From: Folioceros fuciformis
Taxonomy: Eukaryota; Anthocerotophyta; Anthocerotopsida; Anthocerotales
NCBI GenBank assembly: GCA_049999805.1
Contig: JBNGIO010006293.1
Location: forward strand, 214,166 to 267,940
Length of the DNA: 53,775 nt
Direction of reading: 5' to 3'
The translations under genes were made by a program, and so were the position numbers. Below, piece after piece: positions 24,753-37,500 of this stretch (position 1 is its first letter; the number at the start of each line of letters is the position of its first letter). The notes below the pieces were generated by a model. The model was given only the letters and a program-made list of their open reading frames with translations, made no database searches and had not been told where the DNA came from.

Positions 24753-24826
24753 GCTCCCGTAGCTCAGTTGGCTAGAGCATTGGTCTTATGAGCCAAAGGT
24801 CGCGGGTTCGACCCCCGCCGGGAGCA
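24753..24826 (+). tRNA. tRNA-Ile, anticodon UAU
   Basis: A full cloverleaf can be drawn. The acceptor stem GCTCCCG pairs with CGGGAGC, with discriminator A at 24826. The D arm is GCTC/GAGC, and the anticodon stem TTGGT/GCCAA closes the loop CTTATGA, giving anticodon TAT at 24787-24789. The T arm is GCGGG/CCCGC with loop TTCGACC. The A box (TAGCTCAGTTGG) and B box (GGTTCGACCC) of a Pol III gene are intact. There is no intron and no encoded CCA. It decodes AUA. A T run follows 16 bp downstream. Confidence 0.93.
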
Positions 24827-24841
24827 CATCCCGCATAGCCA

Positions 24842-24845
24842 TTTT
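24842..24845 (+). terminator. Candidate Pol III terminator of tRNA-Ile
   Basis: TTTT is the first run of four T after the tRNA, 16 bp past its end. It is the minimum length for RNA polymerase III termination. Confidence 0.5.
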
Positions 24846-25036
24846 CGCCACTTGCTAAATCATTGCAGTCGAACATATTTTAGTGTACTATCCCCTCGTG
24901 AATGCCGCTAGTTGGATCCCCCCTGGACTTGTCCCATGCCCATTATGAAACGTCCGTTGAAAATTCTGGTTGCATAAAGGCTTAAAAGCTGTCCCAAAAG
25001 CAAGACCAGGGACAGAAGACAGTCGTGGCAAAAGCA

Positions 25037-25102
25037 GGCCGGGCTCTTAATGAGCCTCTAAAATTGGGGCTGGTTTTACGGCCCCGCATTAAGAGCCCGG
25101 CC
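25037..25102. repeat. 16-bp perfect inverted repeat with 34-bp loop
   Basis: The arms 25037-25052 and 25087-25102 are exact reverse complements (GGCCGGGCTCTTAATG and its partner). A second GGGGC/GCCCC pair sits inside the loop, so an RNA or cruciform hairpin would be nested. No open frame is attached to it. Confidence 0.8.
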
Positions 25103-25818
25103 CCCACAGCCCGCCTCTTCCGCAGCATTCGCCAGTTACGCCACAAGGTAAGCGATATCCTGGAAATATGTACGGGAGATTATGTTTGTACCGATACGTA
25201 TTTCCCGTGCCTGTGCTCAGTTTCTAAAAATAGGCGACCCTCATCCATTCCGTCCCAGACGACACCAAGATGGTTCTATCTCGGATTCTTGGAACTGGGG
25301 TTCCTTACATCACTCAGAAGAAATGGCCTATAGAAGAAACGCGCGTGAGTGAAAGCATAGTAACATGACAAGAGTCGTTGACGTTCTGTTACAGCCTGGG
25401 CGCAGATGTGGCAGCGTTACGGACTTCTGTTATGGAGGTTATGGTAAAGGGGGCTGGAAGTTGGGGTAAACGGGCTGAACGGGGCGGGTGAAAGGTAAAA
25501 ACGTGGTACACTGGGACGTCGTGCAGGCTCGCCCTTCTGCCTGCCTTGTCCTCCTGCTGCTCCGCCTCGGCTGCCGTGGCCGCTGCTGTTCCTGCTCCTG
25601 TTTTGGAACCTTTCGGATGCATTGGCGGACGAAGCATCTAGATCTCTTGCGTCGCCCTGCCGCCCTCGGCGCGTTCTGATTGTGATTGTGCCCTGGCTGA
25701 ATTCGCGAATTTGGGAGCGGAGCTGTGGATGCGATCTCTGCTTGGAGGAAGCGGAATGCGAGAATGTGAAGAATTTGCAGAATTTCGGGACATGCAGTGT
25801 TGTTTTCTGGCTGGGGGG

Positions 25819-25918
25819 NNNNNNNNNNNNNNNNNNNNNNNNNNNNNNNNNNNNNNNNNNNNNNNNNNNNNNNNNNNNNNNNNNNNNNNNNNNNNNNNNN
25901 NNNNNNNNNNNNNNNNNN
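25819..25918. other. Assembly gap of 100 N
   Basis: Exactly 100 N, the usual placeholder for a scaffold gap of unknown length. The flank at 25812-25818 is a G run. Missing sequence here bears on whether the DOCK-like gene has more 5' exons. Confidence 0.98.
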
Positions 25919-26979
25919 TTGGAGTGTGTGTCTGATCCGGCCGCCAGGTAGGTGAGGGACGACGGGAGGAGCTCGGTGAGGGAATTGTCCGGCTCCAAGA
26001 TGTGGCTGGTTGGAGGTTTGGAATGGCGTTTTCTGCTTCCGAGGAGCTGGCTGTGCCGGCCAGCTCTGGTGATGTGAGCGGCGGGGAAGGATTGGCTCGA
26101 AGAAATTCTGGCGGAGATCCGCTACAAGGCGTGCCTTCGTGACTCGCAGGTTTTTCTGGTTCGAGCTTGGTTTGGTGGAGGGGACGTACGCGGAGCTGCC
26201 GTCGTTACGTCTCTGGTGCTGTATTGGAAAGCTCTGCTGCTTGGCTGCTTCCGCGCTACAGCCGCGGTGTGTCTTTCTCGCTGATTGCAAGGGAGAGCTT
26301 CCTGAAGGTCGAGTTGCGCTCTGTCTGTAGAGCTTGATCCGGAAGCGGCGCTGGAACAATTCGGTTTCCGTCGCACGCTGGGTCTCCGTGTCGGCGGCTG
26401 GCGGGATTGTCCTTGATTGCCCTTTCTTGGGATCGAGGTTGGGATCGGAGAGGCTGTGCGAGCTACAGGAGCTGCCCGTATTGAGGCTTCTCAGGTGCTG
26501 GGAGAAAGAACATGTAGCTTCGAGAACCGGAGCTGTGGAGGCAGTAGCTGGCTTCGCGCGCAAGTATCTGGACGTTGAAGTGTAGAATGATTGGCTGGGA
26601 TGACTGCAGGAGCGTGCATTGCTGAACAGGAAATGCTCAGAAGCCAGTGCCAAGCATTGGAATGGGTTTCGGCAGGTCTGAACCGGCGACATCGTGAGTA
26701 CCATCGCACATTCCTCTATGGTTTTTGCCAGCAATTTTACTGACCCTGCAATGCGACTTGTGTGCGTGCGGTTTTTTCGTGGAATGGCGGCCTTGTGTGG
26801 GAGCGTTTGAGTTCCTGCTAATTTTGGACATGGCTGCCGTTTCCTTCCCGCTCGAATGGTGCGTATTATCGCCTGGCGACTCAACTTGTACTTCGTGTCG
26901 TCTTGGCAGAATCATTGATAGGATTTTGGAGGCAACATGTTGTCACAGAAATCAAAGGAGCGTGGACATCTCCAGCCTT

Positions 26980-29900
26980 ATGGCGGAAGAGGACCTGGCG
27001 GACGCCCGTAAATCCTCGGTAGACCTGGGGAGCGATCGTTTGACTCGCCTGTTCCAGACTCTGCTGAAGGAGAAGCTTGCGTGCTTCCCGGTGAGCGCTT
27101 GAACGGAGGAAACGACTTCTTGCTCGCTTGTTGAATGTCTGCCAATTTGACGAACCTTGTTTTCGTGCAGCAGGATGAGTTGCCAGCTTCGGACTCTGTG
27201 AAAGCGAACGAAGGGGAAACTTGGAAGTCAGATGGAAAGGGCTTGTCGGATGAAGTGAGTAAAACGTTTGATTGTTCAAGCTGGCTCTCCGTTTCGTCGG
27301 AATGATCTGTAACTGGTTGCGGAAAGAGCATTCTGAGGCAGTGGTGGTGGCGTGACTTATGTGGTAGGAACGCTGTCAAGATGCGGAAACAAGCAGGAAG
27401 GCCCTCAGAGTGGTTGACATATTCTCTGCAGCGTTAGCTCGTCAAGCCGCCGATACAGACTACAGTATCCTTCAATGCTGCGTCTGGCGTCCTCTTGTGG
27501 ACCTCCTCAGACGTCCTCAAGCTATCACTGTATGGCAAGATCTGGTGCTATTGTTCCCCAAGCTGGTACGAGTTGAGGCGTGTACATGGTGAAACTTCTG
27601 TCGCTTCTACTTTTCATCATGGCCTGACGTCTTTTGGTCCTTGTTGCAGCTCGCAAGGCACGCAGGCGACTTACTTGGAAGGAACGCCGATGGCCATATT
27701 CTTTGTGAAATGTTTGGTTGGCTGTTGTTCATAGCAGCTTTGGACGACAGAGATGCTGTGAGGCAGAAGGCTCGGTCCATATTGCGCCTCTTGTTAAAGG
27801 TGGGAAGACCTGGGAAGTTGTTCAATGCTGCAGGTTTCTCGTAATTCTCCTCCTAATGGTGTTTGTTGGCTGAATGCAGAGCGCTTTCACTGAGCATGGA
27901 GGACTTGTGCAAATGAAGGTCATATCCACCATGGCCCTCATGGATATCCTGGAATTCCGTGTGACAACCCAGCAAGCAGACACAAATAGTTGCGACAGCC
28001 ATTCTAGTGCCCACTCTTACAGAAGGTCCAAGTCAGTGTGCACAACTCAGAGCCGAGATTCAAGCTCTTTCGAGTGGAGTGACAGCGAGGCAGAGCTTGA
28101 GCAAAGAACCTTCAACAGGTCCGAGACCTTTGGTAATTTCAGGGATTCGTCGGACTCCGCAGATTGGTCTCCTAGAGCCAAAGTTGACTCTCCCTCTAGA
28201 CAGTTCAAACAGCGGCGTAGAGACAAGGTGGGCAGAAGATCAGGGGACTTTGTGAAGCTTCCATGGAGCGAGGAGCTTGATGTTCTGAAGGGGCCCCTGC
28301 CTCCTAGTGGCAGCTTGCCTTATCTCCGACGGAAATCCAGCGCCTTATCCAGTTTCTGGACTGCGGACTCATTGGAGAGCATTCTGAGCTGTCTCTACCG
28401 TTTGGAGACATTAGAGGCCAACGACGTCTCTGGTTATCATGGGATGGTGGCACTGGATTTGGACGTATTTGGTTGGAAGGAAGCGCTACGGGACTTAGTG
28501 GTAACCCTACAGCACGTTTTCCAAGCTTGGAGTGAGCATCATAAGATGGTAAGATGTGTCTGCACACTCTCAGCATATCGATGACTGATAGTTTTGAGCA
28601 GCTCATTTCTGCAGGATTCATCTCTGGTGTCCCATTTTCTGGTGATCGCCAGCGGCACCCCTGACAATGTTGTCGTGAAATCCCGCTATCTGCAGATTGC
28701 AAGACAGTCCGTAGATAAGATTCTGTTGGCGGAGACCTGTCTAGCTGTATCCAGAGCATGTTTCCATGTCCCAGATCTTAGCATACAATGGCTTCTTCGA
28801 CTCAGCCGACGGTACAAGGAGGACCACGCCGAACTGCACCAGCCAGAAGCTGCGCAATGCCTCGTGGCATGTGCAAGCATTATCATCCAGCACATGATGC
28901 GGTCAAGTGAATGTTCTCTGTGGGGGACGCCACACCTGCGGACGCTACAAAAGATTTGCCCCGACATGGTAATCATCTTTCCGAAGCTTCTGGGTGGTCG
29001 TCTAGAAAGGTTGCCTTCGGTGCCAAGACCCATGTCACAGGAAGGCGGTGCTGCTGGCTTAGGTTCTTTGTCACAGACAGCTGATGTGGACTACGGTCAG
29101 AGCGTTTATTATTCCCTTCTTGGTTTACCACCAATCAGTAACAGCAGGCCTGATGAGCAGAGGCCTCACCTATTGGACTCAGTCTTAGAGGACGACTCCC
29201 TAGATGCGAAAGTTAGAGACAATCTGGCGGATGCACTGATTCAAATCAGCAAAGAGCGGATTAGCGTCGACATGAGTGATAAAGGGTTTGTGGTCACGAA
29301 GGGTGATCTACTGAGCAGGTTCAAGTCAAGGTCGTTGCCAGCAATCAATGGAGGCCGAGCCCATGTGATTGGATCAACTGAAATTAACTTGGATAGAGCT
29401 CTAGAGCATTTGCACGAAGCGAGTGAACTTTTCAGGGAAGCTGGTTTCTTGGAGACGGCAGCTGAGCTGATTGAGCTTACAATACCGGTCTACCAAAATC
29501 GGAAGGCGTACAAAGAGTTGATTAAGTGCCACGCAAAACTGGCTGCCGTATGCAGCTCAGTGTGCTCCCAGGCCGAGGTGTGGGGTGAACCAACGACAGA
29601 TGCAGCCTACTATCGTGTTGGTTTCTTTGGTGATAAATTCGGACCAAGACTGTGCGGAAAGGAATATATCTATCGAGAGGATAGGTCAGTTTGAAAGTCG
29701 CTGCTTCAGAGTTGACCGCCAGCAGTAAGATTGGTAATTAACGTACGATGCACTTTCGTTTGTTTCTTGGCAGGCACACACATCTGTCCGATGTGACGGA
29801 CAAGATAGGGAACTTCTACGAGAGACAATTGGGTGGAACGCAGTTCCTACGTATCATATCTGATCCAAGTCAGATTCAACCTAGTTCCCTCATTCCAGGC

Positions 29901-30756
29901 ATCGGTTATCTTCAGGTTGTTCAAGGAAAATCTCCAGCTGTTGCCTGTCCTACTCTTCATCTTCATCCAACGCAAAATTTTTGACACCAACGCTTGCCCT
30001 ACTTCTGCTCTCCAGATTATCCCAGTTGAGCCCGTTTTCAGTACAGATAAGGCAAATCAAGGGACAAGAACATTACTGAGAACTTTCTGTTTTTCAACTC
30101 GCCTAACCAGAAGTACTGCATATGGCTCATCCTCCAGATGTAGCTGCGGGTTCAAGGGAGCTTTGCAGAAAAGGAGGAAAACTGTCTTGACAGTTCAAGG
30201 CTGTTTCCCAAACCTCGTGTGCAGGCTTGAAGTGGTGCAGACGGATCCAGTTGTCATATCGCTGGCCGAGCACATTGTCGACTCCGTCGAGCTGTGGACA
30301 CGGAAGCTCAGAGGTGCTATGGAAACAGCTGCAATGCAACTACACAGAGTCCTCCAGGGCATCCTCAGCGCTGTTTACACTCACCATATCTTGACAGTTA
30401 TTTCTATCTGCTTCAAGTCTCCAGGGTCTACGGGCCGTCATTTCACGTCCGAAGATAGGAGGACCAGCTTGGGTGACGACATGGGTAATGAGGAAGCAAG
30501 ATCTCCTCCGTCTTCTGGTCCTTTGCCTTGGGTACCCTGCTCTACATGTCTAAGTGCATTTGATGCTCTTCAACGTGACAGCGCTAGCAAGGAGAGGTTG
30601 AAGACAGCTGTTACCCTTTTCATGGCCACAATCAGGAAAGCACTCAAGGCACTTTCTGAACATCCAGACCGAAGAGACTGGAGGGTCCAAGCCTCTCTCT
30701 CCGACAAGGCGCATCAACTACTTAAGGAGCTCTCCGTCATAATCCAGAAGCCCTGA
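26980..30756 (+). CDS. DOCK-family (SPIKE1-related) protein, C-terminal half only
   Basis: DOCK proteins activate Rac/ROP GTPases through the DHR2 domain; SPIKE1 is the usual plant member, about 1830 residues. Eight exons: 26980-27090, 27171-27254, 27368-27565, 27650-27799, 27880-28548, 28615-29684, 29774-29915 and 30016-30756. They give 1054 residues, all phases consistent. The first exon already aligns by eye with the middle of SPIKE1 (EDLADARKSS near the SPIKE1 EALAQAQSS segment). The N-terminal half, including the C2-like DHR1 domain, is therefore absent. DHR2 features seen include AAQCLVACASIIIQHM, LFREAGFLETAAELIELTIP, YYRVGFFGDKFG, KEYIYRED, LQIIPVEPVF and the KRRKTVLTVQGCFPNLV block. 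An insertion rich in Ser, Gly and Asp lies near residues 940-975. Around residue 924 the sensor loop reads LQGILSAVYTHH. A pseudogene is unlikely because the frame is open through eight exons, but function is doubtful. Confidence 0.82.
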
Positions 30757-31518
30757 CTTCACCACTGTACGGATCGCATGAATGTGGCGGTCCCTTATTT
30801 GCATCGTGTATCCTTATGTACTAACAATGTATACTACAGATTCGTTATCTCTGCCATAGGTTCACCCTACAGACATCTTTTTTACCTGGAATATGAAACT
30901 TGGCCCCACTAAGTGTAACTGGTCCGTCGGTTTATAAAGTGCAAACTCTCAATGAAACGAAATGGCGACAGCGTTGTTAGACTAACTGATGTGATAGCTG
31001 TGTTAACCTTTCCGTACCGTCAAAAATTTATGAAATCAATATCTGTACAAAACATTTGAAGGAGCCAATGGACGATAGTCTGTGCAATTGCACATCTTAC
31101 CAAGGCCCAGGTTCACATCACACATCGAATATTTCCCACGCTGAAGCTTGAGGAACTTCCGCCAGATGATCAGAATCTGAAATAATTCTTGCCAAAGAAT
31201 CACACCCCCCCCCACCCCCCCCCCCCCCCCCCCGCCAGCAAACCGAATTGGCGCAGCCAAAACTGCAAACAATATTGCTTAGCTTGTCCACAATACACCA
31301 GCTTCCTGCACATGAACTTGCTAGGTAAGCCCCCGGATCCGTTCAATTCATTAAGCGTTAATGGCGAAGACAACGGGATAGGCAAATTGACGACTAACTT
31401 ACCATTAAGCAACACAAAGGGCGACTTGACACGACGACATGACGTGTGAGGTCTCTCTTATCCCGTCTGGTCGGGACGCGAGTCACATGAAGTCCTGTTG
31501 CAGGATTTCGACCACCTC
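30757..31518. other. Tail-to-tail intergenic region (DOCK-like / SAC9)
   Basis: Contains both 3' UTRs. A C-rich microsatellite lies at about 31203-31234. No other gene seen. Confidence 0.55.
31203..31234. repeat. Poly-C tract
   Basis: A tract of about 30 C interrupted once by A. It is prone to assembly and sequencing error. Confidence 0.85.
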
Positions 31519-34500
31519 CTAAATTGCATTGACCTGAGGCCATTTGCCCAGCTCTACAGCCAATACCTGGCGATAGGGACGAATCTTATTGGCAAGCGAC
31601 AGGCTTGCGGGTAGAAGAGAATCCCTATCACTGCTTTCAGTTTGATCTGTCTCCTCAGCAAACGTTGATATGTCACCTAGAAGATCAAACTGAAGATACC
31701 GAACGGCAATAACCTGCCCAAAATCATAGTACAGGGGTGTTCCAGGCCGAGTAATGGGGAGTGAATATACTCCCACTGGGACTGGCGCTTGAGAGTCGCC
31801 CTGTAACCGAAACACGTCAGTTACGCCTAATTCGCATCGTCAACCTCAAGCCCACAACAGATTCAGACGCACAAGAATGTGAACTGAGGTGATAAGCAGC
31901 GAGGGCAACAAACATCTAACCTGAACTGCGGACACACTTATTTGCAGTGAAACTGGATTTGTGACAGCTTCATCAATAGCGCTCCCAAGAGCCTGGTCCA
32001 AGACCCGGATTTTGTTGCTCGCCGATATTGTGTACCTGGCTGCACTTTTCACTGCAGCAATTGCATCCAAGCGAAACCCTGCGATAGGCGGCGCATTAGG
32101 TGCTATAAATTGCTGCACCTTCCGACCACCACCAGCAATCCTTTCACTTTCCACTTGTACCTGGGGGAAAGCAGCCATGAGCACTCTACACAAGGAGCTG
32201 TTGTGCTTGCTGTCAAATTAAGCATTCTAAACATCAGGCACAGACGAAACGGATGGAATCCACACCTTCAGACGGGCTGTTCGAGCTGAGGTGTCCAAAG
32301 CGTTTCTGGCAATCATTCGGTCTTGACCTTGAGGCATGTACTCTGTGTCTTCTGCCAATTTTCCCAATACCAGAAGCCGTTTTGCATGTATACAGATGGG
32401 CCCCATTGCTCCTCTAGGCGGCGAACCAAGGAGGTCTTGACTTGCAGTAGACACATTTTGGAGGCTTATCCTCACCCAGAGTATCCGGCAGCGGACAGGT
32501 TTCGGGAGGTTCAACAAGACGTGACGAGGAGCAGCGGAAGTTGCTGATGTAACAGATTCTGGACCATAGATACTTTCCGATGCTGAGCCAACACCAGCAC
32601 CTATAGCACCAATGTCCCATCTGCCGAGCGACAACCGCTCTGTCTCTGCAACTGTGTTGCTACACCAGACATCAATCTGCATGCAGGGTGATCAGTTAGA
32701 AACAAATTTGCACTGCTTAGGTGAGGGTCCCATCAATAAAGCCACGTGCTTACCTGGGGTGTTTCTTGAGGTGAATAACCACATGGACTAACGATTAAGC
32801 ATACAGCTGAGACTAAAGACTGTGCATTGAGGACAATTGATATATCAGCACTTGTGATCCCAAAAGGAAGCTTCCAGTATGACGAACCAGCCTTTGGATG
32901 TGCTATAAGAGATTGCGCTGGCTCTGACCCTTCAGCTGCAGGTACCTGTATTTCACACAAGCTTCTTGAGGGACATGCTTATTGAATTCAAACCGCTTCT
33001 ACACCATACTCCCAAGGCGTCCAACAACTCAATGCACATCAGCTTACCGATGACAGCAGACTTGCATATGGGTACTCTGCAAGCGATGTCAATCCTTTGT
33101 AAGGTAGTTGAAGATCATCAGTGCTTGTATTTTGTCGAGTTGATGACACCGAGAAACTGCTATTTCCCGGTCCAATTGTGAGACCAGCAACCTCCGCCAA
33201 TGCTTTAGATAGCGAATTTTTCACTCTGGTTTTACGGCGCACTGAAGCCAGAATTCGAACACGGTCTAAGAGTACTCCATCCCTATATGTCTGAGGGCAA
33301 CATGCCTGACATAGCACAGCATCCTCGGCGGGGGGACCTCGCGCAGGTCCAGTGCTGAAAGTTGCACCAGAAGATCCTGCTGCAATGCCCCCTAAGTTTA
33401 CCAGCAATGTACATCCATTTTCAGTCCTACAAGCCATACATACTTTTCTCTTGCAGCTGTCACAGGCAGCAAGCCCTGTGGTTCTCGTTGACCCGCTCAT
33501 TTTCTTTCGAATCACTACTTCACAATCTGGATGAGAGCAGCAGTCCGGAATCATGTCGTCCATTTCTTCACTGCTCGACTGGCCCTGCACTTCGAGGCCA
33601 ATAGCAGCAGCCTCCTTATCCTCTTCAAATATATGAGTGGCAAGTGCCATCTGAGATGCCGCCTGCCTAACCTGTGCAAGCTGGTTCAGGCTCAGCATAG
33701 AGTTAGGATCCAGCGTTGCAGGATCCCGGCCAACTGATAGCAATGCCCGATCCCGCTCAGCTGCAGATAAACCCAAGGACAGCCGTGAAATCTCGAGTTC
33801 CATCGCTTCTTGATAGTTTATCGATTGTCTCTACAGACAAGCAATTAAAAACAAAGGATTCAAGAGTTGCTCAGATGATAATTATCACCTTCAAAAGAGA
33901 ACAGTGTCAAGCAACACAAACACAAATGAAAAAATGTTTCTAGCAGAGGGACGTACAGAATCTGAACCTAGAGTCTTCTCCAGTAGCTCCAGATATCTTT
34001 CTGCAGCTGGATTCAACTTCAGTGGAGAGCTACTCTGCAGAGACATAGGGCTTGTCAAGTTTGGAGTTGTTGATTTCCCTGGTGTGTGCTGGAGAGCTGG
34101 CGAGCTTGAGCCAGCAGATGGGTCGTCAAAGGGATCCCAGTTGATCAGATCAGAAGCAATCGACTCTCCTTGTGCTACGGAACCAGACACTGGCAATGGT
34201 GTGTGGAAACTGTCACTTAGCAAGTCAAAGGCAGCAGGAAGTACGTCAGGGCCTGTAACCTGGCTGCTAACATGGTCATGGACTCCAGACAGAAGGTCTA
34301 CAGGAACCTTTCCTGGAGTCAGACTCTCCCTCCTCATACTGCTAGAGGATGGAGCGCTCAAGCGCTGTTGCTCTACATGTTTAGATATCCCACCAGAGAA
34401 AAGAGACACACCAAGGACCTCCACCTGGAATCACAGAACACAGCTAGTTCAGAGTGAGTGATCGATGTGCTAGATAACAACACCAGGAAATTCTGTAGGT

Positions 34501-37500
34501 ACTGAGTAGGGTGTGACGCAGCATCATACCTGACCAAGGGAGATGGGAATTCCAGGTGAAGCGGGATAAAATGTCAGCACCACAACTCGAGTCAGGAAAT
34601 CCAGCTCCCCCTCTTGCTCTTCGAAGTTATAGAGCCAACAAGAATCCCTCCCCCCTGTCCCTGCACCAGTTATAGCAACATCCTCTGCACTCCTGGCACC
34701 TGGTAAGATATACAAGAGTTGTGTTCCATTGGCGCATCTTGGGACAGTTGCACCCTGAAATTCAAGGCACAGATGGCGACGTTAAGATCAAATGAACCAG
34801 AGGCTGTCTTGCTCCTGCATGCAATCAGAACTAAACAAACAAAAACTGAGCTAGGCTCACCTCAAGAACAAGCTTCAGGCTATCAAGATGACGACCAGCC
34901 CGGATGTCAAAAGAAGAAGGTGATGTAGAGTCATCTGCTCCATGCCCAACCGTCAGCAACAGCTGAGAAGCATGGCAAGGTTCGGAGAGGAATATATACA
35001 GCTCCACCACTTCCGCTGCTGAAGGGCACACCTATCAACACAAGTCAGAGACAAATGAATATCTGCATGATTCATTTCGGAACATGTGTAATTTCATCGG
35101 GAACAAAGAAGGTCATGTGTGAACCGCTGACGTACATACCCAAACGATGTCCTTGTATTTGGCACTAATGAGAGCATTTTGAGGGGCTGTGTTCGGAAAC
35201 ATGCTCGGGACTGTTTTGAGCAGACATGCATTTGGCCGAGTCAAGGCCTGCAGTGGTAGAGACACCTGTCAAGCTATTTCACGATTTCAAAACATAGTTT
35301 CAGATTTCTTGGCACTGTTTAGTCACGAACCTGCAGAGGTTTGTCTGGCAAACTAGGAAAGTACTTGCTCAACCGCAACCCTAGAAACATTTCAAGTTGC
35401 TTTTGTCGAGTGCTGTCCATGACCACATTCAAAAATCGTCTTTGCAAAGTGATTGCTAAATTTTGTGCTGGTGACAATGTTTTCGCTTTGCCTCCTTCTT
35501 CACTGAATATCTGGATAATATGACTGTGCATGGCTTTGGAGCCTGTGTAAAGAGTAGCATGGATATCACCGGAGATGAGGAACAGTTCAGCCATTCCAGC
35601 TACAGCACTGGGGATGGTAGCCTCCTTAAACTCATCCACAGTCATGTCAAATCGTATCCAAGGTTTATCCATGCTTGACTCCTCTGGACAAGGATGATCC
35701 CAGGTTGTTTTCCTTGTGTTATGATCAATATAGAATGTCCTTCCAGTAACTCCGTCAGTTCGCTTTTCCCAACCTGGAGGAAGGGAAGCCTCTGGTGCTT
35801 CAGTCCTACCATTGATCGAGCCACTTGCAGCAGTAACCTTCCCAGAGTCAAGGGGATAACCTAGCTGCCTGCACTGCTCAGCAAGAACCTGTACAGCACC
35901 AAAGAAGCTGGCTGCATTGGTCCTGTCAAGAGAATCTGCACAGTTGAATCTTATAACTCCGTCCTGCTTCTTCACAGTTCTAAAAGCTCCCCCATAGGCA
36001 CCTCTATTTGGAGTTAACGAACCTGTAAAATCTTTGGGCTGTTGGCCTTTAGCGTAATATTCGCCTAGATCAAATTTTATATCACTTGTTGGGTCTTTGA
36101 GCAGCTGCCACAGCCCCTCCACAGTCTTTGGTTCCCCGATGGCCCTAGTCTTGTCGTGCCAGTCGTAGTCAAGAAGAAAAATTCTTGCATCATCATCCTT
36201 GCGATGCGATCTTGCAAATTTGACGGACTCATGAAAATGCTGCCACAGGACTGCCTCGGGCTTTCCAACTCCGCTCCTCAGAAGATTAATGCAGACTAAT
36301 GGCGGTTGCCTTGACTTGCTAGCCGCCTTTACACCTGAAGCATATCGACGGCTGAGCCTTCTGAAGTATTGAGGGGAACCTTCATAGGTCCTCTTCTCAC
36401 AAACAAAAATTTCAGCTTCCGCAATGTTGGACTTGATCTCAGCCCCCCACCACAAAGGGACCGTTCCTCGCCGCCAGAGGTACATAGCGAAAGGAACTGG
36501 CAGTCCTGAAGTAACATGAGGCCAAACCAGCTGCTCACACTCAACTTCATTCCCTGCAAATTAAGATCGGACCAGAGAAAGAGTAGCCCGCAGCTTCAGT
36601 CATGGGGATGTTTCAGAGTGATTGGTAAGAATGGTTAGATACTTTAGGCAATCAAACCTGTGCTGAAAGCTCCATTCATGCCCCGAGCCAGGTACCTCGT
36701 TCCAGCATGCAAACGGCTTCGTCTGGCCGTAAGAGCTACGGTTAACTGCTCACCATCAAGAGTTGAGAATGTGCGACTATCTGCAAGCCCCTGCACCAAA
36801 AAGCTTCGAATCAGACGATACCTTGCTTTTCAAAGATTCAGATGCCGTCTGTTGAGCTGTTATGACAGGCAACCACCCGAGAGTTTACATGTACCTGCAA
36901 AAGAACCACACAGTGCCGGGGCAAACCAATCGCCTTAAAAGGAGATGATAACCAGGAGTTCCAGGCAAACTCCTCGTCTGGAGACTGAACGGAACTGGGA
37001 CTAGGGAACGGCCGAGTGATGTCCCTTGTCTCACAGAAGAAATGGACGTTGTCAATGTCAATGCCCGCGAAATCGGATGCATTCTTCGCCTCCCCTTTCA
37101 GCAGAGGCTGCGGATTTCTGAGAGGAATTTTTACCCACTTGCTTTCGACAACCGTTTGAACAGAATCACCGCCCGGAAGAAAAGAAATGGATGTCCGTAG
37201 CCTGATAGCGACGAGCAGGAGGCCCACGCTTCCGAGCACAGCATAGCCAAGAATTGCTTTCCCATACCAAGTGCTCTTGGGAATCCAACGCGAGTTGCCT
37301 GTCACAAACTGCAGAGCCTCCGCCTCTGTCGGAAATACATCCACCCCTGGCCGACCAGAATAGCAGAGTGCGCCTGTCGTCGGATCGACCCCGATAACCT
37401 GTGTTTCGCGCTGCCCGGAGAGGCTCGTGATGACAAAGAACTCCCCTGACTCCAACTCCACCACAACCACTGTCGTCTCTGCTCCATCACCGTGGATCCA

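Larger units (their letters stand above)
24827..26979. other. Intergenic / 5' region of DOCK-like gene, with assembly gap
   Basis: No gene is recognised. It contains a perfect inverted repeat (25037-25102), a 100-N gap (25819-25918) and GC-rich DNA from about 25.4 to 26.9 kb that probably includes the promoter and 5' UTR of the DOCK-like gene. A 481-codon minus-strand frame that runs through the N block is not believable as a gene. Confidence 0.5.

Noticed and set aside
25439-26884. A 481-codon minus-strand frame upstream of the DOCK-like gene
   Set aside because: It runs through the 100-N gap, which is read as unknown residues. The rest is a low-complexity Ser/Pro/Arg composition with no domain, typical of the shadow of a GC-rich 5' region.
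37302-37490. A SAC9 start at the ATG just upstream of the exon 2 acceptor
   Set aside because: This ATG is one base out of frame with the conserved SAC9 sequence; it gives a Trp/Arg-rich peptide with no family match.
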